Positions 11,555 through 24,164 of a DNA stretch of 64,000 nucleotides are shown here, one piece after another. The stretch comes from Antedon bifida (Eukaryota; Echinodermata; Crinoidea; Comatulida; Antedonidae). The position numbers and the translations under genes were made by a program. The notes beneath the pieces are model-generated. The model did no database searches. It saw nothing but the letters and a program-made list of their open reading frames with translations, and had not been told where the DNA came from. How positions within the stretch are numbered: the first letter of the stretch is position 1; each line of letters starts with the position of its first letter. The stretch spans positions 994,501 to 1,058,500 of the forward strand of contig OY727099.1 of assembly GCA_963402885.1 (NCBI GenBank). Direction: 5' to 3'.

Positions 11555-13149
11555 TTGGTTTTCCGCAACGAAGTTGCAGGAAAACCTCTTGTGATTGTAC
11601 GAAATCATCATCATCATCTTTTTTTTCATCTTCTTTCTTTCTGTATGATTTTTGTGTAACGCTTTTCTCTAAAACTTGCAAACATAACATTTTTTTAACT
11701 ATGTTGACATTTTGACATTTATGTAACGTCGTCAAGCGAAGCTTTTCATGATGCTTACAATTGCGCAACGTGACGTACGCGCGATTTAACGATTTTCTCG
11801 TATTTAACATAGCTCGACAACCAAATAACATTTCAACTTGAAACTTTGCAAAAGTTTAATTTATATTATGCGCTAACTTTCTGTGGAAAAAAAATTGCGT
11901 GTTTTACACAAAGTTACGCGCGCACGCGCATTTAAAATTTCAAAATGCGCAAAATTAATTTATAATCAACTTTCTACGCGTTTCATGTCGTTTTAAGCAT
12001 GTCAAAAATTCCCACGCGTGCGCACATTTTTACGTGTGCGGTGCGCACGTAGCATTGAAAACGTATTTTTTTCGCGTGATTTATGTTTTTCCAGCCTTTT
12101 CTAGTAATTTTTCCAAATTTTAAACAATTTCGACTTAAAGATACGTCATACGAGCACGTCGAATTGGACAATTTGCGCGCGTTTTTTATGAAAAGGTTAA
12201 AAAATTCGTTTAAAATATGCCTTTTTTTAAACAGTCGTAATTTCTAAACTAGACGGTCAACTTTTTGTGGATGGCATATTCTGGAAGTAGATGAGTTGTA
12301 GATATCGTATCAGGTATTAATATGGCTAACCGGACATTGTGACGTCATCGTATGGCCACGCGAATATAAAATTTAGGATTTTTGTATCTTTCGTCATAGC
12401 TTACCACATTGAATAGAGCGCATCTCCACTTATCCGTTTTCCATTTTCACCCCGATTTTGATATTGTCTAGGTCAATCAACTATCTTTCGCAGGAGTTAA
12501 AAATATTTTAATTTTTTTGACGTCATCATGCCTAAAAATTTAAATCACGTGTGGCATTAATTTCATCTTTACAGTAAATTTTAATCTGTTATAGCTCGTA
12601 AGAATAAAATGTGATAATCACGATTAAAACTTTTTCTGGAAGCTATTGGATTGTAGATACGAAACTATGTAAAAATGTTGCCAATCGGATGTTGTGACGT
12701 CATCATATGGCCAGTTAAATAAAAAAGGTCGTATTTTCATCTTTTGCGTCATAATTCATTACATTTAAAAGAGCGCGCATCAATATTTCACGTATTCAAA
12801 TTTCTTCTACACGCTAATACGTTGTTGCTGAGATAATTTCCTTTCGGAAATGCTACCTTCGCGTTTCATTTTAAAACCGTCAACATGTTAAAAATTGCAA
12901 TAAATATCGGGTCCCGTAATTTCACCTATTCTACACTGTATGTGATATGGATACAGATTATACTGTGTATACTATATATGAATTTAAATAATAAAATTCA
13001 GCAATAACAACATATCATATTCTTCAGTTCAGGTCATAATGCCAACGTGAACACTTCCTTTTGTCCTCAACCTATCCCCTTAATGTTAATGTTGCACCAC
13101 TTGCGCGGCGGAAAACCAAACTCGTCAAAGTGACGAGTTACATGTCTAG
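11555..13149 (+). mobile_element. Family B unit B1, complete, subtype GGTTTTCC
   Basis: A 1595-bp element. The 5' hairpin has arms GGTTTTCCGC (11557-11566) and GGAAAACC (11579-11586), with an inner GCAAC/GTTGC stem. It continues with an (ATC)5 and T-rich stretch and a CpG-rich region. The core has TGACGTCA at 12340, 12518 and 12695 and a variant at 12875. The 3' arm is GCGGAAAACC (13108-13117), then the hairpin AACTCGTC/GACGAGTT and CTAG. Small open frames on the minus strand recur between copies, but only because the DNA does. Confidence 0.85.
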
Positions 13150-14759
13150 TTGGTTTTCCGCAACGAAGTTGCAGGAAAACCTCTTGTGATTGTACGAAAT
13201 CAACATCATCTTTTTCTTGATCTTCTTTCTTTCTGTATGATTTTTGTGGAACGCTTTTCTCCAAAACTTGCAAACATAACATTTTGTAACTTTCTCAACA
13301 TATCGTCATGCACATGAAGATGTGCTGCGAAGCTTTTCATGACGTTTACAATTGCGCAACGTGACTTACGCGTGATTTAACGATTTCTTCGTATTTAACA
13401 TAGGTCGAAAACCAAATAACATTTCAAATTGAAACTTTCCAAAAGTTTAATTTATATCGTGCGCTAACTTTCTGTTGAAAAAAATTTGCGTGTTTTACAT
13501 AAAGTTACGCGCGCACGCGCATTTAAAATTTCAAAATGCGCAAAATTAATTTCTAATCAACTTTCTACGCGTTTCCTGTCGTTTTAAGCATGTAAAAAAT
13601 TCCCACGCGTGCGCAAATTTGTACGTGTGCGGTGCGCACGTAGCATTGAAAACGTATTTTTTTCGCGTGATTTATGTTTTTCCAGCCTTTTCTAGTAATT
13701 TTACCAAATTTTAAACAATTTCGACTTAAAGATACGTCATACGAGCACGTCGAATTGGACAATTTGCGCGCGTTTTTTATGAAAAGGTTAAAAAATTCGT
13801 TTAAAATATGCATTTTTTTAAACAATCGTAATTTCTAAACTAGACGGTCAACTTTTTGTGGATGGCATATTCTGGAAGTAGATGAGTTGTAGATATTGGA
13901 TCATGTATTAATATGGCTAACCGGACATTGTGACGTCATCGTATGGCCACGCGAATATAAAATATAGGATTTTTGTATCTTTCGTCATAGCTCACCACAT
14001 TGAATAGAGCGCATCTCCACTTATCCGTTTTCCATTTTCACCCCGATTTTGATATTGTCTAGGTCAATCAACTATCTTTCTCAGGAGTTAAAAATATTTT
14101 AATTTTTTTGACGTCATCATGCCTAAAAATTTAAATCACGTGTGGCATTAATTTCATCTTTACAGTAAATTTTAATCTGTTATAGCTCGTAAGAATAAAA
14201 TGTGATAATCACGATTAAAACTTTTTCTGAAAGCTATTGAATTGTAGATACGAAATCATGTGAAAATTTTGCCAATCGGATGTTGTGACGTCATCATATG
14301 GCCAGTTAAATGAAAAAAGTCGTATTTTCATCTTTTGCGTCATAATTCATTACATTTAAAAGAGCGCGCATCAATATTTCACGTATTCAAATTTCTTCTA
14401 GACGTTAATATGTTGTTGCTGAGATAATTTCCTTCCGAAATTGCTACCTTCGCATTTCATTTTAAAACCGTCAACATGTTAAAATTTGCAATAAATAGCG
14501 GGTCCCGTAATTTCACCTATTCTACACTGTGTGATATGGATACAGATTATACTATGTATACTATATATGATTCAAAATAATAGAATTCAGCAATAACAAC
14601 ATATCATATTCTTCAGTTCAGGTCATAATGCCAACGTGAACACTTCCTTTTGTCCTCAACCTATCCCTTAATGTTAAAAGGTACGTCGTTACACGTTCAT
14701 GTTGCACCACTTGCGCGGCGGAAAACCAAACTCGTCAAAGTGACGAGTTACATGTCTAG
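13150..14759 (+). mobile_element. Family B unit B2, complete, subtype GGTTTTCC
   Basis: A 1610-bp unit in direct head-to-tail contact with B1 (CTAG followed at once by TTGG). The 5' arm GGTTTTCCGC (13152-13161) and 3' arm GCGGAAAACC (14718-14727) match. Apart from the 5' spacer, it resembles B1 closely throughout. Confidence 0.85.
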
Positions 14760-16254
14760 TCTTTTTATTGTTTCTGTACACTATTTTGTGTAACAATTAT
14801 CTCAAAAAGTTTAATGTCAATGATTACCAAAATTTCAGAATATCTTTCAAATAATATAACTTAATCCTAATAAGCTTTCCAGCATGATCACTCATCCGTG
14901 ACGACATTTATACGCCATTTTGCGAAATCACATTATCAATCATATCTCCATAATTCATTATCACATATTAATGAAATTCACTACACGTAAACTTCAGGTC
15001 AAGGGTAAAAATATTAGCAAATAAAAACGCACGCGCACGTAGGTTCATGCGCGTGATATCGCGCGTTAAAAATTTAAAACGCTCAAAATTAAGTTTTGAT
15101 CAATTTAGAGCATGAATTAGGCCATTTGCGTGTTTCAAAAAATTACTGCGCAAAAATGCGTTTTTGCGCGCGCGATACTTAAAAAGCGTAAAAAATATGA
15201 TTTTTTTTTACAAATCTCATTCTACTCACCATCCTTAGTACATTCACCAAATTTGAGTCAGTTCCGACTTAAAATAACGCTATACGAGCACGTTAAAAAT
15301 GACAAAATGCGCATATTAATTTTACAAAAGTTCTGAAAATGGTGAAAAATAGGTCTTTTTTAAAATGAAAATAATTCTTCAGAATGCAAGATGACCCCCG
15401 ATTTTTTTAACTTATTCTGGAAGCCATTGAGTTGTAGATATGAATTCATGTACACACTTTACGTACAAAATGTTTTGACGTCATCAAATGGCCACTTGAA
15501 TTTAAAAATTAGGATTTGTTATCTTTTTGTGTAGATTATCACATTCAACAGAGCGCATCTTGGTTATGTGTGCTCGAATTTCGCACAACTTTCAGTATGT
15601 GCTTGCTTAATTAATTATCTTTATCATGAGTTGACACGATCTTCATTTTAATGACGTCATCACGCGTAAAAACTTGAATAACGTAGGCCGTGTAATTTCA
15701 CCTTCGCAGTAAATTTGAATATCTTACAGCTCTTCAGAATTGAAGGTTACCTTGATGATTATAATTTATTATGAAAGCTGATGAAATGTAGATATTAATT
15801 CATATAAAAATTAAGCCTATCGGATGTTGTGACGTTAACATATGGCCAGTTGAATTGAAAAAGTAGTTTTTTCAAATTTTTCGTCAAAGTTATACACAAT
15901 TCAAAGAGCGCGCACAGCGCTTCTACGTGCCAAATTTTTTTCAAAATCTTATATTTTTTTGCTCAATTAATTTTCTTTCGAAATTGTCATCTTAAAGTTT
16001 AGTTTGATAACGTCATCATGCCAAAAAATTAGAACATGTGTGTCCCGTAATTTCACCTATGCTACACTGTATATAGTGTACATATTGTATATGGCATATA
16101 GGCACAACTCAGCACTATAAGCATATAATAGGATGGCATACATCAACATTTTCCGATCGTATGTTAACGTACGTGCATGTTTAAAAAAATTAATTTCAGT
16201 AAAATGATAAAAATGATCACCTATAATTCGTCAAAGTGACGAATTAAATTCTAG
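14760..16254 (+). mobile_element. Family A unit A2, body and 3' end
   Basis: It continues A2 from 11554 and is very close to A1 in sequence. It ends with the 3' arm, the hairpin AATTCGTC/GACGAATT and CTAG. With its 5' part the unit is 1559 bp. Confidence 0.85.
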
Positions 16255-16288
16255 TTTTTTTTATTTTTTTTATTTTTTTTATTTTTTT
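16255..16288 (+). mobile_element. Family A unit A3, T-rich 5' remnant
   Basis: A tract of T runs with single A bases, directly after the CTAG of A2. No AGGTGATCA palindrome is present, so A3 appears to start within the T-rich zone. Its body resumes at 20987 after the inserted B5, B3 and B4. Confidence 0.6.
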
Positions 16289-16350
16289 TTGGTTATCCGC
16301 AACGAAGTTGCAGGATAACCTCTTGTGATTGTACGAAATCAACATCTTTT
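16289..16350 (+). mobile_element. Family B unit B5, 5' part (split by B3 and B4), subtype GGTTATCC
   Basis: A 62-bp 5' end with hairpin arms GGTTATCCGC (16291-16300) and GGATAACC (16313-16320). It joins 19468 to give AACATCTTTTTCTTGATC, identical to intact B6 at about 22637-22654. The joined length is 1581 bp, exactly that of B6. Confidence 0.87.
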
Positions 16351-17952
16351 TTAGTTATCCGCATTTAGCGGATAACTCCTTGTAACTGTCCTGTTTCATC
16401 ATCTTTTTTTTTTTTCTGTATTCTTCTTTCTTTCTGTCATTTTTGTGTCACGCGTAACTCAAAAACGTGTAAACATAACATTTTATAACTTTGTCAACAT
16501 GTGGGCGTTCACGTGAAGTTGTGCACCCGCTATTGTGAATGACGTCATAGTTGCGCAACGTGACTTACGCGCGTTTTTATGAATTTCGCGTATTTAACAT
16601 AGATCGAAAACCATATAACATTTTAATTTGAAACTTAGAAAAAGTTTAAGTTATATCTTGCGCTAACTGACTGTGAGAAAAAAATGGCATGTTTTACACG
16701 AAGTTACGCGCGCACGCGCGTTTAAAATTTCAAAATGCGAAAAATCTATTTCTAATTAACTTTCTACGCGTTTTATGTCATTTTGAGCATGTCAAAAATT
16801 CCCACGCGCGCGCATATTTTTATGCGCGAGGTGCGCACGTAGCGTTATAAACAATTTTTTTTCAGGTGATTTATGTTTTTCCAGCCTTTTCAAGTAATTT
16901 TACCAACTTTTAAACAATTTCGACTTAAAATTAACGTCATACCAGCACGTCGAATTGGATAATTTACGTACGTTTTTTATGAAAAAGTTCAAAAATTCCT
17001 TAAAATTTGTCAAAATTATACCTTTTTTAAAACAGTCGTAGTTTCTAAACTAAACGGTAAAAGTTATTTTTATTACGTATTCTGGAAGATGATGAGTTGT
17101 AGATATCGTATCATGCATCAATATTGCTAACAGGACATTGTGACGTCATCGTATGGCCATGTGAATATAAAATATAGGATTTTTGTATCTTTTGTCATAG
17201 AGCATCACATTTAATAGAGCGCATCTTCGCTTATCCGTTTTTCATTTTAACCCAGATTTTGATATTTTTTAGGTCAATCAACTACCTTTCGCATGGGTTA
17301 AAAATATTTTAATTTTTTTGACGTCATCATGTCTAAAAATGTAAATAACGTGGGTCACTTATTTTCATCTTTACAGTAACTTTCAATCTGTTATAGCTCG
17401 TCAGAATAAAAAGAGGTAATCATGATTAAAACGTTTTCTGGAAGCTATTGTATTGTAAATACGAATTCATATCAAAATTTTTCCAATCCGACGTTGTGAC
17501 GTCATCATATGGCCAGTTGAACAAAAAAAATTGTATTTTCATCTTTTGCGTCATAGTTCATCACATTTAAAAGAGCGCGCATCTATATTTTACGTATTCA
17601 AATTTCTTCTACATGTTAATATGTTGTTACTGAGATAATATCCTTCCGAAATTGCTATCTTAGTGTTTCATTTTGATACCGTCGCCATGTTAAGAATAGG
17701 AATAAACGGGGGGGTCCCGTAATTTCACCTATTCTACACTGTATGTAATATGTATACAGATTATACCGTTTAATACTGTATATACTATATGACACAAAAT
17801 TGACAGAATTCAAAACTAACAACATATCATATTGTTCAGTTCAGGTCATAATGCTATAATCTTTTTCCGTGTGCTATATTCCAACGTATGACGTGCACGT
17901 GGCGTTTGTCGTGCGGATAACTAACTCGTCAAAGTGACGAGTTCAAATCTAG
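16351..17952 (+). mobile_element. Family B unit B3, complete, subtype AGTTATCC
   Basis: A 1602-bp unit, visibly more diverged from the other B copies. The 5' hairpin is AGTTATCCGC (16353-16362) paired with GCGGATAACT (16368-16377). The 3' arm GCGGATAACT (17913-17922) matches this subtype, not the GGTTATCC subtype of B5. An extra TGACGTCA lies at 16540. It ends with the hairpin AACTCGTC/GACGAGTT (17923-17943) and CTAG. Confidence 0.85.
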
Positions 17953-19467
17953 TCTTTATCTTCTTTCTTTCTGTAATTTTTGTGTCACGCGTATCTGTAA
18001 AACTTGCAAACATAACATTTCGTAACTTTCTCAACATATCTTCATTCATATGAAGTTGTGCAGCGAACCTTTTCAGGATGTTTACAATTGCGCAACGTGA
18101 CTTACGCGCGATTTAACGATTTTCTCGTATTTAACATAGGTCAAAAACCAAATAACATTTTAAATTGAAACTTTGCAAAAGTTTAATTTATATCATGCGC
18201 TAACTTTCTGTTGAAAAAAAATTGCGTGTTTTACAAAAAGTTACGCGCGCACGCGCATTTAAAATTTTAAAATGCGCAAAATTAATTTCTAATCAAATTT
18301 CTACGCGTTTCATGTCATTTTAAGCATGTCAAAAATTCCCACGCGTGCGCAAATTTTTACGTGTGCGGTGCGCACGTAGCATTAAAAACATATTTTTTTC
18401 ACGTGATTTATGTTTTTCTAGCCTTTTCTAGTAATTTTACCAACTTTTAAACACTTTCGACTTAAAAGTTACGTCATACGAGCCCGTCGAATTGGACAAT
18501 GTGCGCGTGTTTTTGATGAAAAAGTTCAAAAATTCGTCAAAATTATGCCTTTTTTTAAACAGTCGTAATTTCTAAACTGCACGGTCAACTTTTTGTGGAT
18601 GACATATTCTGGAAGTTGATGAGTTGTAGATATCAGATCATGTATTAATATGGCTAACCGGACATTGTGACGTCATCGTATGGCCACGCGAATATAAAAT
18701 TTATGATTTTTGTATCTTTCGTCATAGCTCATCACATTTAATAGAGCGCATCTCCACTTATCCGTTTTCCATTTTCACCTCGATTTTGATATTGTCTAGG
18801 TCAATCAACTATCTTTCGCATGAGTTAAAAATATTTTAATTTTTATGACGTCATCATGCCTAAAAATTTAAATTACGTCTGGCATTAATTTCATCTTTAC
18901 AGTAAATTTTAATCTGTTATAGCTCGTAAGAATAAAATGTGATAATCACGATTAAAACGTTTTCTGGAAGCTATTGGATTGTAGATACGAAATCATGTGA
19001 AAATTTTGCCAATCGGATGTTGTGACGTCATCATATGGCCAGTTAAATAAAAAATGTCGTATTTTTATCTTTTGCGTCATAATTCATTACATTTAAATGA
19101 GCGCGCATCAATATTTCACATATTCAAATTTCTTCTACACGTTAATATGTTTTTGCTGAGATAATTTCCTTCTGAAATTGCTACCTTCGCGTTTCATTTT
19201 AAAACCGTCAACATGTTAAAAATTGCAATAAATGGCAGGTCCCATAATTTCACTTATTCTACACTTATGTAATATGTATACCTGTTATACTATATATACT
19301 ATATGACACAAAATTGACAGAATTCAGCACTAACAAAATATCATATTCTTCAGTTCAGGTCATAATGCCATAATCTTTTTCTGTGTGCAATATTCCAACG
19401 TATGACGTGCACGTGGCGTTTGTCGTGCGGATAACTAACTCGTCAAAGTGACGAGTTACATGTCTAG
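17953..19467 (+). mobile_element. Family B unit B4, lacks 5' hairpin
   Basis: A 1515-bp unit that starts TCTTTATCTTC directly after the CTAG of B3, without a 5' hairpin. The 3' arm is GCGGATAACT (19427-19436), the same subtype as B3, followed by the standard hairpin and CTAG. B3 and B4 may share one 5' end after incomplete rolling-circle termination, or B4 may have lost its own. Confidence 0.8.
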
Positions 19468-20986
19468 TCTTGATCTTCTTTCTTTCTGTATGATTTTTGT
19501 GGAACGCTTTTCTCTAAAACTTGCAAACATAACATTTTGTAACTTTCTCAACATATCGTCATGCACATGAAGATGTGCTGCGAAGCTTTTCATGACGTTT
19601 ACAATTGCGCAACGTGACTTACGCGTGATTTAACGATTTCCTCGTATTTAACATAGGTCGAAAACCAAATAACATTTCAAATTGAAACTTTCCAAAAGTT
19701 TAATTTATATCATGCGCTAACTTTCTGTTGAAAAAAAATTGCGTGTTTTACATAAAGTTACGCGCGCACGCGCATTTAAAATTTCAAAATGCGCAAAATT
19801 AATTTCTAATCAACTTTCTACGCGTTTTATGTCGTTTTAAGCATGTAAAAAATTCCCACGCGTGCGCAAATTTGTACGTGTGCGGTGCGCACGTAGCATT
19901 GAAAACATATTTTTTTCGCGCGATTTATGTTTTTCCAGCTTTTTCTAGTAATTTTACCAAATTTTAAACAATTTCGACTTAAAGTTACGTCATATGACCA
20001 CGTTGAATTGGACGATTTGCGCGCGTTTTTGATGAAAAAGTTCAAAAATCCGTTAAAAATATGCCTTTTTTTAAACAGTCGTAATTTCTAAACTACACGG
20101 TCAACTTTTTGTGGATGACATATTCTGGAAGATGATGAGTTGTAGATATCGGATCAGGTATTAATATGGCTAACCGGACATCGTGACGTCATCGTATGGC
20201 CACACGAATATAAAATTTAGGATTTTTGTGTCTTTCATCATAGCTCCTCACATTAAATAGAGCGCATCTCCACTTATTCGTTTTCCATTTTCACCCCGAT
20301 TTTGATATTGTCTAGGTCAATCAACTATCTTTCGCATGAGTTAAAAATATTTTAATTTTTATGACGTCATCATACCTAAAAATTTAAATTACGTGTGGCA
20401 TTAATTTCATCTTTACAGTAAATTTTAATCTGTTATAGCTCGTAAGAATAAAATATGATAATCACGATTAAAACGTTTTCTGGAAGCTATTGGATTGTAG
20501 ATACGAAATCATGTAAAAATTTTGCCAATCGGATGTTGTGACGTCATCATATGGCCAGTTAAATAAAAAAGGTCGTATTTTCATCTTTTGCGTCATAATT
20601 CATTACATTTAAAAGAGCGCGCATCAATATTTCACGTATTCAAATTTCTTCTACACGTTAATATGTTGTTGCTGAGATAATTTTCTTCCGATATTGCTAC
20701 CTTCGCGTTTCATTTTAAAACCGTCAACATGTTGAAAATTGCAATAAATAGCGGGTCCCGTAATTTCACCTATTCTACACTGTATGTGATATGGATACAG
20801 ATTATACTGTGTATACTATATATGAATCTAAATAATAAAATTCAGCAATAACAACATATCATATTCTTCAGTTCAGGTCATACGTGAACACTTCCTTTTG
20901 TCCTCAACCTATCCCCTTAATGTTAATGTTGCACCACTTGCGCGGCGGATAACCAAACTCGTCAAAGTGACGAGTTACATGTCTAG
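19468..20986 (+). mobile_element. Family B unit B5, body and 3' end
   Basis: It continues B5 from 16350. It is nearly identical to B6 (22646-24164). The 3' arm GCGGATAACC (20945-20954) matches the GGTTATCC arm of its detached 5' part. It ends in CTAG. Confidence 0.87.
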
Positions 20987-22497
20987 TATTTTTATTGTTT
21001 CTGTACACTATTTTGTGTAACAATTATCTCAAAAAGTTTAATGTCAATGATTACAAAAATTTCAGAATATCTTTCAAATAATATAACTTAATCCTAATAA
21101 GCTTTCCAGCGTGATCACTCATCCGTGACGACATTTATACGCCATTTTGCGAAATCACATTATCAATCATATCTCCATAATTCATTATCACATATTAATG
21201 AAATTCACTACACGTAAACTTCAGATCAAGGGTAAAAATATTAGCAAATAAAAACGCGCGCGCACGTAGGTTCATGCGCGTGATATCGCGCGTTAAAAAT
21301 TTAAAATGCTCAAAATTAAGTTTTGATCAATTTAGAGCATGAATTAGGCCATTTGCGTGTTTCAATAAATTACTGCGCAAAAATGCGTTTTTGCGCGCGC
21401 GATACTTAAAAAGCGTAAAAAATATGAATTTTTTTTACAAATCTCATTCTACTCACCATCCTTAGTACATTCACCAAATTTGAGTCAGTTCCGACTTAAA
21501 ATAACGCTATACGAGCACGTTAAAAATGACAAAATGCGCATATTAATTTTACAAAAGTTCTGAAAATGGTGAAAAATAGGTCTTTTTTAAAATGAAAATA
21601 ATTCTTCAGAATGCAAGATGACCCCCGATTTTTTAAACTTATTCTGGAAGCCATTGAGTTGTAGATATGAATTCATGTACACACTTTACGTACAAAATGT
21701 TTTGACGTCATCAAATGGCCACTTGAATTAAAAAATTAGGATTTGTTATCTTTTTGTGTAGATTATCACATTCAACAGAGCGCATCTTGGTTATGTGTGC
21801 TCGAATTTCGCACAACTTTCAGTATGTGCTTGCTTAATTAATTATCTTTATCATGAGTTGACACTATCTTCATTTTAATGACGTCATCACGCGTAAAAAC
21901 TTGAATAACGTAGGCAGTGTAATTTCACCTTCGCAGTAAATTTGAATATCTTACAGCTCTTCAGAATTGAAGGTTACCTTGATGATTATAATTTATTATG
22001 AAAGCTGATGAAATGTAGATATTAATTCATATAAAAATTAAGCCTATCGGATGTTGTGACGTTAACATATGGCCAGTTGAAGTGAAAAAGTAGTTTTTTC
22101 ATATTTTTCGTCAAAGTTATACACAATTCAAAGAGCGCGCACAGCGCTTCTACGTGCCAAATTTTTTTCCAAATCTTATATTTTTTTGCTCAATTAATTA
22201 TCTTTCGAAATTGTCATCTTAAAGTTTAGTTTGATAACGTCATCATGCCAAAAAATTAGAACATGTGTGTCCCGTAATTTCACCTATGCTACACTGTATA
22301 TAGATATACAGTATATACTGTACATATTGTATATGGCATATAGGCACAACTCAGCACTATAAGCATATAATAGGATGGCATACATCAACATTTTCCGATC
22401 GTATGTTAACGTACGTGCATGTTTAAAAAAAATTAGTTTCAGTAAAATGATAAAAATGATCACCTATAATTCGTCAAAGTGACGAATTAAATTCTAG
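20987..22497 (+). mobile_element. Family A unit A3, body and 3' end
   Basis: It starts TATTTTTATTGTTTCTG and follows A1 and A2 closely to the 3' arm, hairpin and CTAG (22494-22497). Confidence 0.83.
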
Positions 22498-22521
22498 TTA
22501 TTATTTTTTTTCTTTTTTTTT
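22498..22521 (+). mobile_element. Family A unit A4, T-rich 5' remnant
   Basis: TTATTA and T runs directly after the CTAG of A3, without the family-A palindrome. The body resumes at 25697 after B7 and B6. Confidence 0.6.
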
Positions 22522-22583
22522 TTGGTTTTCCGCAACGAAGTTGCAGGAAAACCTCTTGTGATTGTACGAAATCATCATCATCA
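22522..22583 (+). mobile_element. Family B unit B7, 5' part (split by B6), subtype GGTTTTCC
   Basis: The arm GGTTTTCCGC is at 22524-22533. Joining 22583 to 24165 restores five ATC units and eight T, exactly as in B1 (11605-11628). The joined length is 1594 bp against 1595 bp for B1; one visible difference is a single T lost near 24576. Confidence 0.87.
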
Positions 22584-24164
22584 TTGGTTATCCGCAACGA
22601 AGTTGCAGGATAACCTCTTGTGATTGTACGAAATCAACATCTTTTTCTTGATCTTCTTTCTTTCTGTATGATTTTTGTGGAACGCTTTTCTCTAAAACTT
22701 GCAAACATAACATTTTGTAACTTTCTCAACATATCGTCATGCACATGAAGATGTGCTGCGAAGCTTTTCATGACGTTTACAATTGCGCAACGTGACTTAC
22801 GCGTGATTTAACGATTTCCTCGTATTTAACATAGGTCGAAAACCAAATAACATTTCAAATTGAAACTTTCCAAAAGTTTAATTTATATCATGCGCTAACT
22901 TTCTGTTGAAAAAAAATTGCGTGTTTTACATAAAGTTACGCGCGCACGCGCATTTAAAATTTCAAAATGCGCAAAATTAATTTCTAATCAACTTTCTACG
23001 CGTTTTATGTCGTTTTAAGCATGTAAAAAATTCCCACGCGTGCGCAAATTTGTACGTGTGCGGTGCGCACGTAGCATTGAAAACATATTTTTTTCGCGCG
23101 ATTTATGTTTTTCCAGCTTTTTCTAGTAATTTTACCAAATTTTAAACAATTTCGACTTAAAGTTACGTCATATGACCACGTTGAATTGGACGATTTGCGC
23201 GCGTTTTTGATGAAAAAGTTCAAAAATCCGTTAAAAATATGCCTTTTTTTAAACAGTCGTAATTTCTAAACTACACGGTCAACTTTTTGTGGATGACATA
23301 TTCTGGAAGATGATGAGTTGTAGATATCGGATCAGGTATTAATATGGCTAACCGGACATCGTGACGTCATCGTATGGCCACACGAATATAAAATTTAGGA
23401 TTTTTGTGTCTTTCATCATAGCTCCTCACATTAAATAGAGCGCATCTCCACTTATTCGTTTTCCATTTTCACCCCGATTTTGATATTGTCTAGGTCAATC
23501 AACTATCTTTCGCATGAGTTAAAAATATTTTAATTTTTATGACGTCATCATACCTAAAAATTTAAATTACGTGTGGCATTAATTTCATCTTTACAGTAAA
23601 TTTTAATCTGTTATAGCTCGTAAGAATAAAATATGATAATCACGATTAAAACGTTTTCTGGAAGCTATTGGATTGTAGATACGAAATCATGTAAAAATTT
23701 TGCCAATCGGATGTTGTGACGTCATCATATGGCCAGTTAAATAAAAAAGGTCGTATTTTCATCTTTTGCGTCATAATTCATTACATTTAAAAGAGCGCGC
23801 ATCAATATTTCACGTATTCAAATTTCTTCTACACGTTAATATGTTGTTGCTGAGATAATTTTCTTCCGATATTGCTACCTTCGCGTTTCATTTTAAAACC
23901 GTCAACATGTTGAAAATTGCAATAAATAGCGGGTCCCGTAATTTCACCTATTCTACACTGTATGTGATATGGATACAGATTATACTGTGTATACTATATA
24001 TGAATCTAAATAATAAAATTCAGCAATAACAACATATCATATTCTTCAGTTCAGGTCATACGTGAACACTTCCTTTTGTCCTCAACCTATCCCCTTAATG
24101 TTAATGTTGCACCACTTGCGCGGCGGATAACCAAACTCGTCAAAGTGACGAGTTACATGTCTAG
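22584..24164 (+). mobile_element. Family B unit B6, complete, subtype GGTTATCC
   Basis: A 1581-bp unit inserted between A and T of B7. The arms are GGTTATCCGC (22586-22595), GGATAACC (22608-22615) and, at the 3' end, GCGGATAACC (24123-24132). It is nearly identical to B5, which indicates a recent duplication or transposition. Confidence 0.87.
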
